DNA of 64,000 nt from Dastarcus helophoroides (Eukaryota > Arthropoda > Insecta > Coleoptera > Bothrideridae), in contig CM053334.1 in the NCBI GenBank assembly GCA_028583605.1, positions 27,121,226 to 27,185,225 on the forward strand, given 5' to 3'. A program made the position numbers and the translations under genes. Positions 23,050 to 33,985 of the stretch are shown one piece after another. The first letter of the stretch is position 1; every line of letters begins with the position of its first letter. The notes under the pieces were generated by a model. That model was given only the letters and a program-made list of their open reading frames with translations, had not been told where the DNA came from and did no database searches.

Positions 23050-23700
23050 CCTGTAACATTCGGGGTCTAAACTCAAATCCAAACTCGGTTCATCAACACC
23101 TTCAAAAGAAAAGACCCCATGTGCTGTCTCTAACAGAAACCCAAGTCTCCCCATCCATCAATACAGTCCATTTGCGACTTGCACACAAAATTTCGACACA
23201 AGAGGGGAATTTGTGCTTTTACGCGAAGCGACCTGTCCTGACAACGAGAAGAAGCACTGGAATCTGCTGATCATGATGTGATTTGGCTAAAAATCTGCCC
23301 CAAAACCGAAGTAATATTCATTTGTTCATTCCAAACGATCCCTCGTACAGACAGCTCTTCTCTTATCTCTCCGTGTTCTTTGATCACCTACAGACAAATC
23401 ATCCAAAAGCTGAGGTTGTCTTTCTCGGTGACTTCAACGTACACAACATCCCCTGGTTAAGGTTTTATTCCGGAACTGACGACGCGGGAAGGGTAGCAGA
23501 GGCTTTCGCCTTGTGGACTATCGCAGTTAGTTGAGGAACCCACAAGAATTCCTGATATCCATCAACCTAATTTACTCGACCATTTCCTTACAAATTCACC
23601 AAATACGTATAAAATCTCTGTGACATCACCGCTTGGAAATTCGGATCACAAGCTTGTAGCAGCCTCTCGCTCGCTTCATATACCACCTCCTTCCCAGAAG
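23050..23700 (+). pseudogene. LINE endonuclease domain (broken)
   Basis: An AP-endonuclease-like domain that would nick target DNA. NIRGLNSNPNSVHQHLQKKR with LSLTETQ (about 23060-23140) is the N-terminal strand and catalytic Glu box. After stops and a frameshift near 23265, SADHDVIWLKICPKTEVIFI, NDPSYRQLFSYLS and VVFLGDFNVHNIPWL (about 23415-23460, the GDFN box) follow. SPLGNSDHKLV near 23627-23660 is the C-terminal SDH catalytic box. At least three frame changes and two stops separate these pieces, so no intact protein can be made. Confidence 0.8.
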
Positions 23701-25530
23701 CAGTCCCGCAGGGTTTGGCACTTTAACTCTGCAAACTGGGAAGAATTAAGAGACTTTTTTCCACCTTTCCCATGGCAGAAAATCTGCTTTACGGAAACTA
23801 TCCTGGTTGGTATGGAATGCTCAATTCTCCACTCCCAAAAGAAGTCTGCCTCCAGTAAATCTTGTTTCAGTAAAAAATATGCTCGGGCTGTCTCCTGCAA
23901 AAATCGCGCATATCGTCGTTGGCGAAATAATTTCTCATTCGAGACTCGGACCATAATTGTAGATGCACGAAATTCTTGTAAACAGGTTATTGACAAGGCA
24001 AAAGGTGATTTCGATCGTAAAATGCGCCAGAGGTTTGTCAACTGTTCCAACGGTTCCAGGTCTTTTTCGGAATTTGCAAAGTCGATTGGAAAGAATTTTA
24101 CACCTTCAAATTTTTCACCTTTACTCGATGAAAATAGCAATATTGCTACTACCTCCAAGGAAAAGGCTGACATGTTAGCCCCAATGTTTGCTGAAAATTC
24201 CAATCTTGATTCTCGAAACGCAGAACCTCCTATTCTCCCTAAGGTTGGCACTCCGATGCCTGAAGTTGTTTTCAAACAACGCACAATCGGGAAGATTCTC
24301 CTTGAGCTCGACACCTTGAAAGCTTCTGGCTTTGATGGTATGGCCGCTATTGTTCTTAAGAAGTGCGGCCCCAAGTTGACTCCTGTCCTAAGCAAATTGT
24401 TCACACCCTCTTACAACAAACTAACATCTGGAAATTTGCTAGAGTAGAGCCGGTCCTTAAAAAAGGAAAAAGGAATCTGGCTAACAACTATCGCCCTATA
24501 TCTTTGTTACCCGTTATATCTAAAGTGATGGAAAAGGTTATCAACATCGAGACTCTCAAGTATCTGGAGGAAAATAGAATCATCTTCGACAGGCAATATG
24601 GTTTTAGACACCAACGTTCCACTGGCGATCTACTGACATATGTTACTCATATCTGTAACTCGGTTATGGAAAAACATGGTGAGGCTAAGATTGTGGCATT
24701 GGCTTTCGACATTCTGGCACCTATTTCTTCTCGCAAAATAAACATTTTATGGTCTTCCTCCTCGACTCTGTCATTTGATATCCAATTTTCTGGCTGACAG
24801 ATCTCTTCAGGTCTTCGTCGATGGTATCTCAACCGAGACGTTTGCGATTAACGCAGGGATGCCTCAGGGGTCTGTTCTGTCTCCTACTCCATTTCTGTTA
24901 CACATAAACGATCTCTTAGCTTCAACTTCCAATCCTATATACAGCTGGGCACAAACCATTATCTATCGCTGCTTCAGATCGACTAAGGGAACAGCAGATG
25001 CAGACGATTAATCGGGATTTCGAGATTATTCTGGAATGGGGTAAGAACAATTGGGTCAACTTCAACGCTTCAAAAACTCAGGCTGCGGTTTTCTCTAAGA
25101 AAACATCAAGAGATAATGCAACAAACATACTAATGGACGGTAAAATCCTTCCGATGGGATCTAATCTATCTATCCTAGGAGTGAATGCGAGCACTAACTT
25201 CTCTTGGGACGATCATGTGCGCGCCATTGCCAAATCCGCCTCTCAGAAGCTAGGCTTTCTTTTTAGAGCTAAAAATTACTTCACATCTCATCAGCTATTA
25301 ACACTATACAAAGCTCAAGTTAGGCCAACACTAGAATACTGCTCTCATGTTTGGAGTTCAGCCCCAAAACACTCTTTACCTCTCTTGGATTCAATTCAAA
25401 GAAGAGCGATTCACCTAATTGATGACGAGAGTCTGAACGATTCGCTCGAAACACTAGAGCACGGGCGTATGGTTGGTGACTTGTCTCTTTTCTACAACAC
25501 TGTCACGGAAGATGCTTGCAGAAACTAATA
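23700..25530 (+). pseudogene. LINE reverse transcriptase domain (broken, YADD deleted)
   Basis: The linker after the endonuclease is open for 275 codons (23620-24447) and includes KASGFDGMAAIVLKKCGPKL. RT motifs follow after a frameshift: NNYRPISLLPVISKVMEKVI, RQYGFRHQRSTGDLLTYVTH, VDGISTETFAINAGMPQGSV and LSPTPFLLHINDLLASTSNP. The metal-binding YADD box is absent. Compared with the minus-strand copies, ~34 bp are deleted just after NPIYS (about 24940). A second small deletion removes the DISKAFDRVW motif A near 24705. The C-terminal part (24998-25528) is open and contains FNASKTQAAVFSKK and KLGFLFRAKNYFT. The element cannot transpose by itself. Confidence 0.85.
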
Positions 25531-25803
25531 GGATTGATTCCCCCAAGGGCAAGATTCTTGAGGCTTACTAGACAGTCGGAGGCAGCAAATTCCTGTGCGG
25601 TCCAGCTTGACACAGTGAGGACTTCTGTCTACGGAGACACTTTTTTCTATAGAACTTTCAAGTGATGGAACTTGTTACCGAAAGAAATTGTTTCCAAAAA
25701 TTACAACCTATCCTTGTTTAAGAAGGTGTTTCATCGCCATCTATCCTTGTTTCCGGATCCTACTTGCAGTGCTTTGAAAGCATAATGGGGTTACCCTTTG
25801 CAA

Positions 25804-26372
25804 TTATTGAAATGCAGAACCTCATATTCTTCCCAAAGTTGGCACTTCGATGCCTGAAATTGTTTTTAGACAACGCACAATCAGGAAGATTCTCCTCGAG
25901 CATGGAAAGCTTCTGGCCTTGGTGGTATCCTCGCTATTGTTCTCAAGAAGTGCGATCCAGAGTTGACTCCTGTCCTAAGCAAATTGTTTACACTTTCTTA
26001 TTTCCAAAGGTGTATTTCCTAACATTTGGAAATCTGATAGTGTGCAGCCTGTCCCTAAAAAAAGAAAAAGAAATCTGGCTAACATCTAACGCCCTATATC
26101 TTTGCCCATTATATCTAAAGTGATGGAAAAGGTAATCGACGTCGAGATTCTCTGGGGGAAGAATAGAATCATTTCGCACAGGCAATGCGTTTTCTGAAAA
26201 CAACGCTCAAATGATGATTTACTGGCATATGTTACTCATATAGGTAACTCAACTCAGGATTGTTGCATTGGATATCTCAACGGTCTTCGACAGAATCTGG
26301 CACCTATCTCTCCTCGCCGAATTAACATCTTATGCTCTTCCTCCTCCGAGATCTTGCAATAAAAAGACGACA
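25804..26372 (+). pseudogene. Second CR1-like LINE fragment, same orientation
   Basis: It begins abruptly with sequence matching 24213 onwards of the preceding copy (TTGGCACTTCGATGCCTGAA, CAACGCACAATCAGGAAGAT) and continues through RT positions equivalent to NLANNYRPISL, ISKVMEKVI and LAYVTHI. It is then lost after CTCTTCCTCCTCCGAGATC near 26350. Numerous frameshifts occur. It is either a tandem insertion or the product of recombination between copies. Confidence 0.75.
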
Positions 26373-27265
26373 GCTTTAACCTTCAAAAGAGAATAAAGGA
26401 GTATTAGGAAGATATCAAAAACGGGGTTTAGGGATAACCTTGGACTCGAATGAAAATATCATTGCCGAGACTGACGAAAAACTCACAAGCAATACATGAA
26501 AGAACTTTCGAAGACGAAAACATCGATAATGTTCCCGCAGTAGTATGCGAGGAATGTCCTATCATCACACAGGAGGACGTAGAATCAGCTATTAAACGAC
26601 CAAAAAACAACAAACTCATGGGCCAAACCAGATTCATGGAGAAGTCCTCAAACTACTGGTCCCAGAACAGACAAAATTGCTGACCAACCTCTGCAACACA
26701 ATGTACACAGGCGGTCAAATGCCAAATGGATAGCTGCTGTCGACATTCATCCCGCTTCCTAAAAAGACGAACGCAACTAAATGCTCCGACCACAGAATAA
26801 TCAGCTTGATGAGTTACACCCTAAAAGATGTCCTTAATATCATCCCAGCACGCGTATATAGAGAACTCGAAGAGAGAATAAATGACACAAAGTTTGGTTT
26901 CAGAGGGAGACTTGGCACCCAAGAGACTTTATTCTCCATACAGGTCCTGATTTAACGAGGACGGGACGTCAACGCAGACGTCTTTGCATGCTTCATAGAC
27001 TTCGAGTCTACGTGAGTCAGGAATTGGTGACAGAAACATAGATATAATATCAAAACTATACTTGCAATGAAAAGCCATTGTTCGAGTCGAAAACGAAACA
27101 TGGGAAGAGTTTAATTTAAGGAGAGGAGTGCGTCAAGGTTCTATACTGTCGCCTCTTTTATTCAACGTGTACTCAAAACATCTATTTAAAGAGCCATTGG
27201 ACAACGTAGAAGATGGAGTTGTAATAAACGGAGAAATAATAAACAACCTAAAGCTGCCATTACAG
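26373..27265 (+). pseudogene. RTE-like LINE, reverse transcriptase fragment
   Basis: Across several frames the translation shows an EDVESAIKRPKNNKLMG linker, LLTNLCNTMYTGGQMPN, STFIPLPKKTNATKCSDHRI, ISLMSYTLKDVLNIIPARV, DTKFGFRGRLGTQETLFSIQ, DVFACFIDFES (motif A) and GVRQGSILSPLLFNVYSKHL (motif B/C approach, from 27126). The order and wording fit insect RTE-like endonuclease-reverse transcriptases, probably the same broad family as the 3' end at 3438-4363. The YADD box and everything downstream are missing; the copy stops at IINGEIINNL-like sequence near 27250. Stops and shifts show it is dead. Confidence 0.75.
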
Positions 27266-27830
27266 GGCGTGTGGATTGCCACGCCTGGAGTGTGAAGTGC
27301 GAAATGACGCACTGACTGTCGTAGTGTTCTCACGGCGTGTCCATTGAAAAGTCTTCTGTGGCTCGAAGGCGACAAATATTTTGATGACTTGTGCCTTACT
27401 TCACAATTATCTTAAGGGAAGTAAAACTTCAATATCATCATATTAACCAAACGGCACATTTGATAGCGACAGAAACGGCTCATGGCAAAATGAAGAAGGC
27501 AACTTTACATCTATGTTTTGCCTTCATAAAGTGCCTGGGAAAGCAGGAGTTGAAGCCAAATACTTTAGAGGTAGTTTTGAAGAATATTTTAAGACTTGTT
27601 ACCATGGCAAGAACAGTATTAGATTTAGTTATGTTTCGTTCATTTTCATAACAATAAGTAATAATAATGTAGCGCCCATCAGCATTTCTTTTTTCTTTTT
27701 TAAGTCGCTGATTGAGCAAGATACACTAAAATTACGATAGATTTGCATCCACAAATGATACACAGCATTTCTATCTTTATGTTCCTCATGCTTGGGATTC
27801 CAAATTAGGGGTTGTTGTTCATAAAATGTC
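27266..27830. other. Unassigned segment with a GGCGTG hairpin
   Basis: A GC-richer patch at 27266-27350 contains the inverted repeat GGCGTG...CACGCC (27267-27286) and a further GGCGTG downstream. The following segment holds short overlapping frames on both strands (27391-27740) without recognisable domains. There is no firm gene. Confidence 0.35.
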
Positions 27831-30800
27831 AGAAATTTAGAAAAAAAAAGAACAAGTATTTTTTAAGTTTTAGCTTCTTTAGAATTTAGATTTTTATAAT
27901 TTAAGTTTTGTATATTTCAAATTTTTTCAAAATTTAAATTTTTACGAAAACTTCGGTATTTTTAAAAATCTTTACTTCGACGCTTTTTAGTAATTTCTGC
28001 TCTGAAAATATTCTTTGAAAGCTTAACTTTTCTCGAAATGTTAGCTCTTTTTGAAGTTTTTTCAAAATTTCACTTTTTTTTTCAGTTTCACATTTTTTTC
28101 AAAATTTTGACTTCTGTCGAAATGTTGTCCTTTTAAAAATGTCACGAGGTTTTACGAAGGTTTTAAATTTTTGACAAAATTAATTTTTGAAAACTTTAAT
28201 TTTTTGTGAAATGCGTATTTTTTGAAATTTTGAACTTTGGCAAATTTCGAGATTTTCTGAAATTTAACCTATTTTTTTTTTAATTTTCTCTATTATTCAA
28301 AATATTGAAGTTTGTTTTTAAAATTCAATAATTTTTCAAACTTTCGATTTCTTGCTTTTTTTTAAGTTTTCGACTCTTCTTTTAATTTTGATTTTTCAAT
28401 TACGACTCTTTCAAAATGTTTGTTTTTTTAATTTTCGATAATTTTTTGAAATTCAGATATTTTTGAATTAATACTTTGAATTTTTTGGAAATTTTTTAAA
28501 CCATCGAATTTTTTAGAAGACTTCGGCTTTTCAAAATTTTAATATTTGTTTCCAAAATTTCGACCTTTTTTGAAAATTTTAACTTTCTATAAAAATTTCA
28601 ATTTTTTTTTAAATTACAACTTTTTTGAAAAGTTCGACTTCTCTTCAAAATTTCGATTAAACTTTAATTCGCCTTCAGTAATTCAATTTTTTTTTTTAAT
28701 TTCGAAATTTTTTAAATTATTGATTTTTTTTGAAGACTTAAATATTTCAGCATTTTTGTGGCAAAATTTCGAACTCCTTTTTGAAACTTTTAACTTTTTT
28801 CGTCTTTATTGAAAATTTCGTTTTTTTAGAATTTTGACATTTTTTTAACGTTTTTGAAAAATTCTGCTTTCTTCATTACGATATTTTGGGAATTTTGACT
28901 GAAAATGTTGAACCTTTTTTTACATTCTGACTTTTTTAAAACATTTCCACTTTTTTCTTAATTTGAACTTTTTTGAAAAACTCGACACACGTCTGAAAAT
29001 TTTCAATTTTGTTGAAAATGTTGGCTTGAAAATGTTCACATTTCAAAATTTCCATTTTATAAAAATATCTTCATCTTTCAAATTTTTGAATTTTTCTCGA
29101 AATAGTGGCTCATTTTCAGAATGTTGATTCTTTTGCAAAGTTTTGACCTTTTTTTCATCTCATATTCAAAATTTTTACTTTCTCGAAAATTTTAATTTTT
29201 TAACTTGTGAAATTGTGTTTTAACTTGTGAAACATTCATTTTTGTTTAAATTCCTCACTTTTATCAAAGTTTTCATTTTTTTTAAATCCGCTTTTTAAAT
29301 AAGAGTTTCTTAAAATTTTTGATTCCAAATCTTGAGTACCTTGACCTTTTAAAAAGATTTTGACTTCTTTTAATTTCCATATTTCTTATTTCTATTTTTT
29401 TGGACAATTTGAATTTTTTTTTTAATTTTGACTTTAAAATTTGGACATTCAAAATTTTCTCTCCTTAATATGTTCTCTTTTTCCAAATTTTAAATTTTTC
29501 TCAACATTTTCAGCAAGAAGATAATGGCTTGGCTATCGAAACGCGTTAAAGCAACCTTTGTTGTGTTTTTTAATCTTTCTTGGTTTCGCGGAACAGGATT
29601 TGTGTTTCAATTGTTAGTTTATTTCGAAAAATTGTTGACTGTTTCAATCTAATAAGCCTTCAAAATATTGCCTCTTTCAAAATAATAACTGTTTCTCAAA
29701 ATATTGACTTTTGCTAATTTTCGACATTTTATGAAAATTTTGACCATAAAAAATTTCGACTATCGAACATTTTGTCTTTTTGAGAACATTGAAATTTTTT
29801 AGAATTTCGACTTTTACAGTTTCCACGTATTTCAAAGTTTTGTTTTTATTTTTAAAATTTCATTTGTTGAAAACTTTTTTTGTAAATGTGTTTGTTGGAC
29901 GCCTAACATTTCTCAAAATTTATGCCTATTTGACAGTTTCACCTCTATATTTTCAGTTTTTTTGCAAATTTCGCTTTTGGCTGTTTTGAAAATTACAAAT
30001 TTCTTGAAAATTTCGATTTTTTTGCAAATTTGAGTAAAAATTTCTATTTTTTTAAATATCTCTTTAATTCAAAATCTCTACATTTTTCAAAAATTTGAGT
30101 TTTTTTTTAAATTTTAACTTAATATATTTTGAAAATTTTGACTTTAACATTTCAACTCTTTGGAAATTTCAACTTTTTACCGAAATTTTGAATGTTTCTG
30201 TCAATTTCAACTTTTTTTGGAAAAATCTATTTTTCTAATTTCGACTATATTAGTAATTTACACCTTTTGATATTTTCGACCTTTAAAAATTTACACTATT
30301 TCAAATTTTAAATTTTTCAATATAATAACTCTTAAAACTTTCTATTTTATTTTCAAAATTTCGTCTGTTTTTAAAAATTTCCTTTTTTATCTGTAAATTT
30401 CGACTTTTTTGAGAAATTTAAATTTTGTAAGATTTGAACGTTTTAAAATTTTGAACTTTTTAATCATTTCAATCTTTATTCAAAACTTTTACTTTTTTAA
30501 AGCTTTGATATTTTTAAAAAATTTGGAGCTTTTCGTAAACCTTTTTTTTAAGTGTGAATTTGTGTTTTTTTTTTCAAATTTTGACGTTTTGTCAAAATTT
30601 CAGCTTTTTATAAATTTGACCTTTTAGAAAAATTCGAGTTTTTTTGTAAGTTTCCACTTTTTTAAGGTCAACCTTTTTTTTAAATTATCACTTCATTTTT
30701 AAATTTCACCTTATTTAGAATTTCGACTTCCAGGAGATTTCGATTTTCTGTGAAAATTCTTACTTTTTTGTAAATCGAAATTTTTTGAAAAATTGGAGTT

Positions 30801-30900
30801 TTTTTGGTTAATTTTTTGAATATTTTAACCTTTTTTCACACTTTATTTTTAAATTTCGACCTTTTTTTAAAATATCGACTTTCATCAAATTTCTATTTTT
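27830..30900. repeat. Long low-complexity array, pyrimidine-rich on + strand
   Basis: Three kb of TTTTTCAAAATTTCGACTTT-like units, interrupted at 29511-29617 by a palindromic-family arm. Open frames are Phe/Ile/Leu-rich by composition and are not genes. Confidence 0.8.
29511..29617 (+). mobile_element. Palindromic repeat family, copy E (single arm)
   Basis: A plus-strand arm: AAGAAGATAATGGCTTGGCT, ATCGAAACGCGTTAAAGC, AACCTTTGTTGTGTTTTTTA, TCTTTCTTGGTTTCGCGG and TTTGTGTTTCAATTG. The first conserved box is altered (CAAGAAGA instead of CTGAAGA), so the hammerhead-like core is degenerate. It lies inside a pyrimidine-rich array. Confidence 0.65.
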
Positions 30901-30904
30901 TTAT

Positions 30905-31177
30905 TAACTTGGAAAGAAAAGAAAAATTTCAAGAATAAATCAAAATTTTCATAGACGAATTTTAAAACGTAAAACATGTTTAAATTCGATATAAAAGCAA
31001 ATGTGGAAAAACTTTCCAACTTTGATAAGCATTACGAACTTAAAAAAGAATCCAATATTTCCCAAAGCATTTTTGGAAAAAAGTCGAATTTTGGAAATAT
31101 TGCTGAAATTTCGAAAAAAAAAAGGTGAAATTCTAGGATTAGGCGATATTTCGAGGAAAAGATCAAAATTTTGGTGG
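30905..31177. repeat. Short purine-rich array segment
   Basis: Orientation flips from the preceding array at about 30900. AAAATTTCAAGAATAAATCA-type units run up to palindromic copy F. The 90-codon frame here (31001-31273) is compositional and runs into the repeat. Confidence 0.6.
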
Positions 31178-31318
31178 AACGAGTTGGTCCCTGATTATTT
31201 TCAAATATTGAAATACAAATATTGTTCCCAGTATCTCTCTGAAGATGACAGCTTGGCTATCGATAGGCGTTAGAGCAACCTTTGTTGTGTTTTTTAATCT
31301 TTCTTGGTTTCAGGGATC
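31178..31318. mobile_element. Palindromic repeat family, copy F
   Basis: The distal part of a minus-sense arm (GGTCCCTGATTATTTTC, TTGAAATACAAATATTGTTC) is joined to a plus-sense arm that starts CAGTATCTCTCTGAAGATGA and continues GCTTGGCTATCGATAGGCGT, TAGAGCAACCTTTGTTGTG, TAATCTTTCTTGGTTTCAGG. CTCT/AGAG stem-I pairing is intact, but GAAA has become GATA, so the hammerhead-like core is inactive by sequence. Confidence 0.65.
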
Positions 31319-31319
31319 G

Positions 31320-31835
31320 AACTATAAAATAAAAGTCAAGATTCTCCAGAAAAAAACAAATTACAAGAAAAAAATCGAATTTTAAGAATAAAACCTTGTC
31401 TTCTTATTAAGAGATTGACACGAATTTGTCGAAATTTTGAAATTAAATGGAAAAATTTTAGGAAAGTCAATTCGAGTTTTTGTTCGTAAATTTCAACTTT
31501 TATGCAAAGTTCAACATTTCTTTCAAATTTTTATTCTTAACTTTTGACTTTTTTTAAAATCTTGACTCCACGATTTTCGATTTTCGCTCAAAATTTCTAT
31601 TTTTTTTAAATAGAACTTTTATGGAAAATTGGAGTTCTTTAGGTAAATTTTTAAAAATTTTAACCTTTTTTCAAAATTTCCTCCTTATTTTTAGATTTCG
31701 ATCTTTTTTCAAAATTTTAACTTCCAAGAATTTCGATTCTCCTGTAAGTTTGATTTTTGTTTTCTTGAAAAGTGGTTTGAAAACTTACACCTTTTTTTAA
31801 AGAATTTGACTTTTTTTGGACTTAGATTTCAGTAT
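31320..31835. repeat. Low-complexity array, mixed then pyrimidine-rich
   Basis: A short purine-rich start followed by TTTTCAAAATTTC-type units. No gene. Confidence 0.6.
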
Positions 31836-33185
31836 AAAAATAATTATTTGTATTTCGTATTTTTTGGTGCCTTATCCACGGGTCTAATGCTATCACTTAA
31901 TTACTATTTGCATATTTTTTTTATTTCATGCATATCGGAATTTTGTACCAAAACAATGTTTTATTTTTCCTGATTGAAATATGTGCATGTGATATCAATT
32001 GTGACGCAGCTGTCGCATTATTCAACGGTGCTTGCACGTTGATAAGAGCATTCAGATAACCTAATTATGGTCTTACATTTACGCCTATCTCAAATTATCA
32101 TGCCTGTAAAATAACTTTATTTCATCTGCCTTTATGGTGTTTTTTTTCTGTACATCTATGGCACAGTACCTTTCGCGTGATAAGTTTCATTCCCTTTCCT
32201 TTATAATAAATATTTAAAAAATATACCATCATTCACAAGTTCATAATGTCGTCTCAATATAGATTTATCAAGTTTTTAAGTTTCGTTTCGGCCGGAATCA
32301 GCACAAAAGTCCAAATTCGGTTTTGATTTCTGCCAGAAATCTACTATCGGACCATCGCAGATTCCAACAAAATGCCACCAAGTATGTTTAACAAAGAAAT
32401 AGAAAAGGATGCCTGGAAACTTGGATGCAAGGGGCAGGTAAAAAGAAACTCTTATTAAACGGATTCAGAGATATTTTACCGCAGACAAAACATAACATAT
32501 GAATAATTGTTACTTTAAATGCTTCACAGAATTTTTAATTAAAGCCACAAATCAATAATGCCAACTCTTTCCGCAATTCCCCAGTTTTCAATAGTCACAA
32601 AGGAAATGGATTTTAAAGCAGCTTGTTGATTTGCAAAATGCTCATATTAGCTATATCAGGAAACAAAAGCCCCTACAGGCAACCAATACAAAATTGTTTG
32701 AATAAAAAATTAAAAATCTGCGTAATTGCTGCAGGATATTTTGTTTAAATTAAACATTTGTTATTTCAATTTAAGCTGAGTTTGATTATCGCGGTGACAG
32801 ATTCAAGTATACTCATAAAATAATGTTTAATTAAATTTTTGTTAACGTTACAACTCTATCGATTTATTTAGCTTCAAATTCACGCAATCCTGTTTGAAAT
32901 CGGCTAACGCCTTGTCGTCTGGTCACGTCCGAAATTGTTTAAATCTCTAATAATCGACTTGCATTCAAAGCTTTATTGTATTATCGACAACGATGTCATA
33001 AAAAATCTACAAACTTTTAAAATGAAATTTGTATTTAGGGTGTTATGATAGGTAACTAACGAATTATAATTGTAACGTTATTATGAAGCTGCTAAATATT
33101 ATGAGGTTAATAATTATCAATAAAGATTTAATTTTAAGGTCACCTAATTTTCAATGATAGGATAAATATATTTAATTTGGGCAGA
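31836..33185. other. Unassigned, mostly non-repetitive AT-rich sequence
   Basis: Mixed sequence without array units or long frames. Nothing recognised. Confidence 0.4.
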
Positions 33186-33985
33186 AGAAAAAAATCAAAA
33201 TTTATAAAAGAAGTTTAATTCGAAATTTGGGTTTTAAATTCGAAATTTTGAGAAGAAATATGTTTGATTATTAGTTGAAAAAAACTTGAAATTTCAGGAA
33301 AAGTTCGAACTTTTTAAAAACGTCATTGCTTTCTAAAGAAAGTTACATCTTAAAAAAACTGAAATTTTGAAATTAAATTCAATTTTTTAAGAAAATGACG
33401 AATTGAGGAGAAATTTCGGTGAAGAAAAAAATTTAAAGGAAAATTTGTAATTTGCAGAAATATGTTTGTATGTATAAGGTTGATTTTGAGAGAAAAATCT
33501 AAATTTCGGGAAGAAGTCGATTTTTGGGGAATAACTGTAATTTAAAAAAGTCAAAATTAAGAAGAAATTCGTAATTAAAAAAAAAGATCTAAATTGAAAT
33601 TCCAAGAAAAAAGTATAAATTAAAAATAAAGTCAAAATTTAGAAAAACATCAAGTGGAGGCAAATTGAAAAAAAAACAAATTTTAACAAGAAAAGCCAAG
33701 CGTTTTTAATAAAAGGTCCAAATTTGGAGAAAATACTAACATTTGAGAAACAAATCGAAACTTCCAAAATGTGTAATTTCAAAATAATTTCAATTCAGAG
33801 AAATCGAAATTTTGAGACGAATGGCGAAAATAGAAAATAACTTGTACTTACATTTTGTAAAAGTCGAAATCGAGGTTTTCTAGATGAAACAAATCTTGTA
33901 TAAAAAGTGGAATTTTAAAAATTAAATATTTTGGCAAAATTTCGAAAAAAAAATCCTTTCAAAATGATTATTTACTTTTGAAATA
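33186..33985. repeat. Low-complexity array, purine-rich on + strand
   Basis: AAGTCAAAATTTAGAAAAA-like units for about 0.8 kb. The 82-codon minus-strand frame in it (33387-33635) is compositional. Confidence 0.7.

Larger units (their letters stand above)
22760..25803 (+). mobile_element. CR1/Jockey-superfamily LINE, nearly full ORF2, decayed
   Basis: A non-LTR retrotransposon with a possible 5' leader (22760-23040, including GTACCACCCCACGTATC), an apurinic endonuclease, a reverse transcriptase and a C-terminal domain (to about 25790). The 3' end is cut where a second fragment of the same family begins. Two more copies of the family lie on the minus strand at 50361-52320 and 57026-59023. The clade is not resolved: the motif set (STGDLLTYVTH, INAGVPQGSVLSPTLF) fits CR1-like or related Jockey-superfamily LINEs. 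Confidence 0.8.

Noticed and set aside
23676..24404. 242-codon minus-strand frame
   Set aside because: It is antisense to the endonuclease-RT linker of the CR1-like LINE, whose plus-strand frame is the real one.
27391..27740. Overlapping 75-86-codon frames on both strands
   Set aside because: Mutually overlapping frames in different phases without any motif; I could not decide on any of them.
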